Positions 61,158-64,000 of a stretch of 64,000 nt of DNA are shown here, in pieces (position 1 is the first letter of the stretch; every line of letters starts with the position of its first letter). The notes below the pieces were generated by a model. The model made no database searches, had not been told where the DNA came from, and worked only from the letters and a program-made list of their open reading frames with translations. The position numbers and the translations under genes were made by a program. Origin of the DNA: Bacillota bacterium (lineage in GTDB: Bacteria; Bacillota; Clostridia; Acetivibrionales; JAEZXR01). The stretch is from the NCBI GenBank assembly GCA_023419605.1, contig JAEZXR010000130.1, positions 186,001 through 250,000 on the forward strand, in the 5' to 3' direction.

Positions 61158-61721
61158 ATGGAAAACGCAGTTAGAAGACAGGTCGTAAACAAAGGGTTAA
61201 GTGCAATTGATGTGGTTCTTGTTGCGGTGCTGCTTGCCGCAGGCGCGGTTTTAAGGCTTTTCACCCCACCCGTTTTCGGTATTACTCCCAATTTCATAAT
61301 CGTTATGTATTGTATAGCAATCTATCTGATTCGGCCTAAATTTGTAGAATTGATCTTCATAAGCTTGGTAGCGGCGGCGATTTGCCATTTTACTACCAAG
61401 TCAATGATTCCTTACATCAATTTCATCAGTGAACCTGTCGGAGCACTGGTTGCATTTGCACTGGTAAAAGCTCCATTTAAGTTTTCCATTAATAAAGTCT
61501 CATTCAAACCTGCAATAGTTACCTTTTTCGGTACCCTGGCTAGCGGCCTGGTATACGTATCGACATTAAAGTTCCTTATACTTTTCGTTGAAACGCCGAA
61601 GAATCCTGCTTTTGCGTTTTTGCTTACTGTTGTTATCACCACTGCCGTAGCCAATACCATCATTGCACAGTTAATTTATTATCCGGTTAAAGCAGCGACA
61701 GGAAAGAAGGAACTGGCATGA
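61158..61721 (+). CDS. ECF transporter S component (substrate unknown)
   Basis: 187 residues from ATG 61158 (TGGAGG before it; ATG 61143 overlaps the site region). Six hydrophobic segments in the pattern of ECF S components. The loop-rich part ITPNFIIVMYCIAIYLIRPKFVELIFISLVAAAI .. EPVGALVAFAL loosely recalls tryptophan-type (TrpP-like) S components, but I cannot fix the ligand. The start codon of the ATPase gene overlaps its stop (ATGA), and the full A-A'-T module follows, so this is a dedicated (group I) ECF importer. Confidence 0.8.
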   Translation: MENAVRRQVVNKGLSAIDVVLVAVLLAAGAVLRLFTPPVFGITPNFIIVMYCIAIYLIRPKFVELIFISLVAAAICHFTTKSMIPYINFISEPVGALVAFALVKAPFKFSINKVSFKPAIVTFFGTLASGLVYVSTLKFLILFVETPKNPAFAFLLTVVITTAVANTIIAQLIYYPVKAATGKKELA

Positions 61722-62569
61722 TCAATATACGCGGTCTGTCGTTTTTCTATAATGATTCAAAGGAACCTGCATTGGACAGTATAAGCCTGCATATTGAGGA
61801 AGGTGAATTTGTCGGAGTTATTGGGCCTACAGGGGCGGGAAAATCCACGCTAACCTTGTGTTTAAACGGTGTAATCCCTCATTTCCAGCAAGGGGACTTT
61901 TACGGCGAAGTTAAAGTGGACGGCAAGGATACGGTTGAAAATGACTGCACTAGAATTGCCTATTCCGTCGGAAGTGTATTTCAGGATCTCGATGCTCAGA
62001 TCGTATCTGCGAGTGTGGAAGAAGAAATTGCTTTTGGACTTGAAAATTTGAATAAACCCAGGATGGAAATTGCATCCCGGATAGAAGAAAGCCTGGAGAT
62101 GACGGGAATCTCACATTTGAGACATTCTTCCACGACGCAGTTGTCCGGGGGGCAGAAACAAAGGGTTGCAATCGCTTCGGCAATAGCACTTCGCCCCAAA
62201 ATACTTGTTTTGGATGAGCCTACATCGGAACTTGATCCGAAAGGCAGTCTGGATATATTCAATACGCTGAAAAAACTGAATGTGGAGTATGGTGTTACAG
62301 TGATCGTTGTCGAACAAAAAATGCAGCTTCTTACGGAATACTGTTCAAGGCTTGTTGTTATGAAAAAGGGCAGTATCCTGTTGGATGGGCCTACACGAAC
62401 CGTTCTGGCAGATCAGGAAATGTTGGAGGGAATCGGTGTTCATTCTTCTCCTGTGACGCATCTGGCGTATCTGTTAAAAAAAGAAGGTCTGTATCAGGGG
62501 GAATTCCCAATAAATGTTGAGGAAGCGTACCTAATGGTTAGCAAGGTTTTATCGGGCAAAAGAAGGTGA
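61718..62569 (+). CDS. ecfA1: ECF transporter ATPase A
   Basis: 283 residues. Walker A GPTGAGKST, Q-loop VFQDLDAQIVSASVEEEIAFG, signature LSGGQKQRVAIASA, Walker B ILVLDEPTSELDP and VIVVEQKMQL in place of the H-loop histidine region, all as in EcfA proteins. Overlaps the S-component gene by four bases. It pairs with the next gene as the ATPase heterodimer. The numbering (A1 or A2) is arbitrary. Confidence 0.92.
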   Translation: MINIRGLSFFYNDSKEPALDSISLHIEEGEFVGVIGPTGAGKSTLTLCLNGVIPHFQQGDFYGEVKVDGKDTVENDCTRIAYSVGSVFQDLDAQIVSASVEEEIAFGLENLNKPRMEIASRIEESLEMTGISHLRHSSTTQLSGGQKQRVAIASAIALRPKILVLDEPTSELDPKGSLDIFNTLKKLNVEYGVTVIVVEQKMQLLTEYCSRLVVMKKGSILLDGPTRTVLADQEMLEGIGVHSSPVTHLAYLLKKEGLYQGEFPINVEEAYLMVSKVLSGKRR

Positions 62570-62575
62570 TGACGT

Positions 62576-63412
62576 ATGATCAAAATTGATAATCTTAGTT
62601 TCCAGTATAAAAACGGTAAAAAGGTTCTTAATAGTCTAAATATTGCTGTAAAAAAGGGAGAATTTGTAGCGCTTATCGGCCAAAACGGAGCAGGGAAAAC
62701 TACATTAATGAAGCATCTGAACGGGCTTCTAAGACCCTCCCAGGGGAAAATTACAGTATGCGGACTGGATGCTGAAAAAACAAAAACCAGCATGCTGGCA
62801 AAGAAAATAGGTTTCCTGTTTCAGAACCCTGACCACCAGATATTCTGTTCTTCCGTGTATGATGAAATTGCTTTTGGCTTAAAAAATTTAGGCGTATCGC
62901 AAAGTGACATTGAAGGATTGGTGTATGCGGCTGCTCAAAAGGTCGGAATCCAGCACTACCTGAAAACGGATCCCTTCTCGCTGAGCAGAGGGCAAAGGCA
63001 GCGGGTAGCACTTGCTTCCGTACTGGCTATGGAAACCGAGGTCCTTGTTTTGGATGAACCTACGACAGGTCAGGATTATAGTGAGGGACTGGAAATCATG
63101 GAAATTGTCAAGGGACTGAATATACAGGGTAAAACCGTTATTATGGTAACGCATGATATGGAGCTGGTTGCAAGATATGCCAAAAGAGTGGTTGTTCTTC
63201 AAAATGGTACGGTTCTCGAGGATGGCTGTGCAGAGGAGGTTCTTGGGAAGGAAGAGAGCTTGGCCCTCTCGAACCTACAGCCACCTCAAGCCTATTCACT
63301 GGCTAAAAAATTTCATAAACAGGGTTTCTTTAGAAATGTGAATACGGTAGAAGACATGTTCTCGGAAATTATTTCATATCTGGAAGGTGAAGAAGATGCC
63401 TGCAATAGTTGA
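62576..63412 (+). CDS. ecfA2: ECF transporter ATPase A'
   Basis: 278 residues. Walker A GQNGAGKTT, Q-loop LFQNPDHQIFCSSVYDEIAFG, signature LSRGQRQRVALASV (Arg where Gly is usual in LSGGQ), Walker B VLVLDEPTTGQDY and H-loop MVTHDME. Six bases after the first ATPase with AAGGTGA before the ATG. Its 3' end overlaps the T-component start by 17 bases. Confidence 0.92.
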   Translation: MIKIDNLSFQYKNGKKVLNSLNIAVKKGEFVALIGQNGAGKTTLMKHLNGLLRPSQGKITVCGLDAEKTKTSMLAKKIGFLFQNPDHQIFCSSVYDEIAFGLKNLGVSQSDIEGLVYAAAQKVGIQHYLKTDPFSLSRGQRQRVALASVLAMETEVLVLDEPTTGQDYSEGLEIMEIVKGLNIQGKTVIMVTHDMELVARYAKRVVVLQNGTVLEDGCAEEVLGKEESLALSNLQPPQAYSLAKKFHKQGFFRNVNTVEDMFSEIISYLEGEEDACNS

Positions 63413-64000
63413 ATATGTGCAAAGGGACTCCTTATTTCACAGGTTGAATCCCATAACAAAAATCCTATGGACTCTTACGGTTCTCATTGTCAGTTTTTTA
63501 TTCAACGATCCGGTCCCCGTCTTTATAGTTCTGCTGTCAAATTTGCTGGTGGCTTTTATGAGCGGAATCATAAGGCAGGTATTACCGGTAATAAAGGCAC
63601 TATTCATTTTTTCATTCCTGCTGATACTTTTTCAGATATTTTTTGTGGATGAAGGAAGGGTTTTGTTCTATGCAATACCTTATTTTAATATCGGAAAGAT
63701 AACAGACCTGGGACTGAACCTCAGCCTGGTGATGTCCTTCCGAATGGTTGCAACGGTGTCTGCCATACCCATACTGATGATGACGACTTCCATGACGGAT
63801 ATGGTAGTAGTGCTTGTTGAGAAGGTTAAAATACCTTTCAAGTATGCATTTATGTTTATAACTGCTTTACGGTTCATTCCTACCTTTATGGGAGAGATTG
63901 AGCAGATATTGCAGGCTCAAATGTCCAGAGGCTATCATTCGGATACCAAAAATCCATTTAAGAAGATGGTTATTGTTATTCCTCTTGCCATACCGCTTTT
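63396..64000 (+). CDS. ecfT: ECF transporter transmembrane T component (partial)
   Basis: About 201 codons to the window edge, starting at ATG 63396 (GAAGGTGAAG before it). MPAIVEYVQRDSLFHRLNPITKILWTL is the typical T-component start, followed by several membrane helices and an AQMSRGY coupling motif (A-R-G-type) near residue 180. It couples the ATPases to the S component. Truncated at the right edge. Confidence 0.9.
   Translation, partial: MPAIVEYVQRDSLFHRLNPITKILWTLTVLIVSFLFNDPVPVFIVLLSNLLVAFMSGIIRQVLPVIKALFIFSFLLILFQIFFVDEGRVLFYAIPYFNIGKITDLGLNLSLVMSFRMVATVSAIPILMMTTSMTDMVVVLVEKVKIPFKYAFMFITALRFIPTFMGEIEQILQAQMSRGYHSDTKNPFKKMVIVIPLAIPL

Overview
The window is about 64 kb of bacterial chromosome from a spore-forming-type, fermentative Firmicute, most likely a saccharolytic member of the Clostridia. 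The indications are strong AGGAGG-type ribosome binding sites with many GTG/TTG starts, RNase J, a ptb-buk butyrate pair, an ECF-type vitamin/nutrient transporter, a TPP riboswitch ahead of a thiamin salvage operon, a corrinoid-activating ASKHA ferredoxin, and a LexA box matching the Bacillus/Clostridium consensus. No rRNA, tRNA or CRISPR array was seen. Species was not determined.

Layout. 1-9,900: end of a PhoH-family gene, rnjA, a short L25-like protein, a lipoprotein, a DUF2383 ferritin-like protein, then ptb-buk-tmcAL and a small exported protein. 10,000-16,600: cobT followed by an ASKHA/2Fe-2S corrinoid activator, membrane proteins, 5-formyl-THF cyclo-ligase and a CPBP protease. 16,700-23,600: DUF1624 membrane protein, isochorismatase-like hydrolase, metallophosphoesterase, and the two-gene carboxynorspermidine dehydrogenase/decarboxylase polyamine pathway. 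24,000-29,700 is the accessory, rearranged part: a patatin-like phospholipase, a truncated serine recombinase, a complete large serine recombinase on the other strand, a truncated GNAT gene, and the remains of an SOS (LexA)-controlled mini-operon. 29,700-33,850: ABC ATPase, CARDB-like membrane-anchored protein and MacB-like permease in one operon. 34,000-37,100: MFS transporter, nitroreductase, flavodoxin-like protein and an HxlR regulator.

37,661-49,428 is the most distinctive block: three giant secreted enzymes in tandem built from shared discoidin (F5/8 type C) and CARDB modules. The outer two end in right-handed beta-helix domains whose aspartate pattern (ADG(I/V)N, then GDD exactly 23 residues later) fits GH87 alpha-1,3-glucanases. 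The middle one joins an N-terminal GH43-like domain to a C-terminal GH71/GH99-like domain. I infer a locus for attack on alpha-glucan-containing polymers such as fungal cell wall or mutan.

49,700-58,300: QueG-like iron-sulfur protein; a PEP-synthase/rifampin-phosphotransferase-like enzyme under a promoter flanked by twin TetR-like palindromes; a shortened UvrC-like protein; and TPP riboswitch-cytX-thiM-thiE-thiD. 58,400-64,000: small uncharacterised proteins, a flavin reductase divergent from a second HxlR regulator whose operator is nearly identical to the first, and an ECF transporter operon (S, A, A', T, the last cut by the window end) behind a leader with GAG repeats and a terminator. Several convergent or operon-end positions carry unusually long, perfect or near-perfect hairpins (24-32 bp stems).
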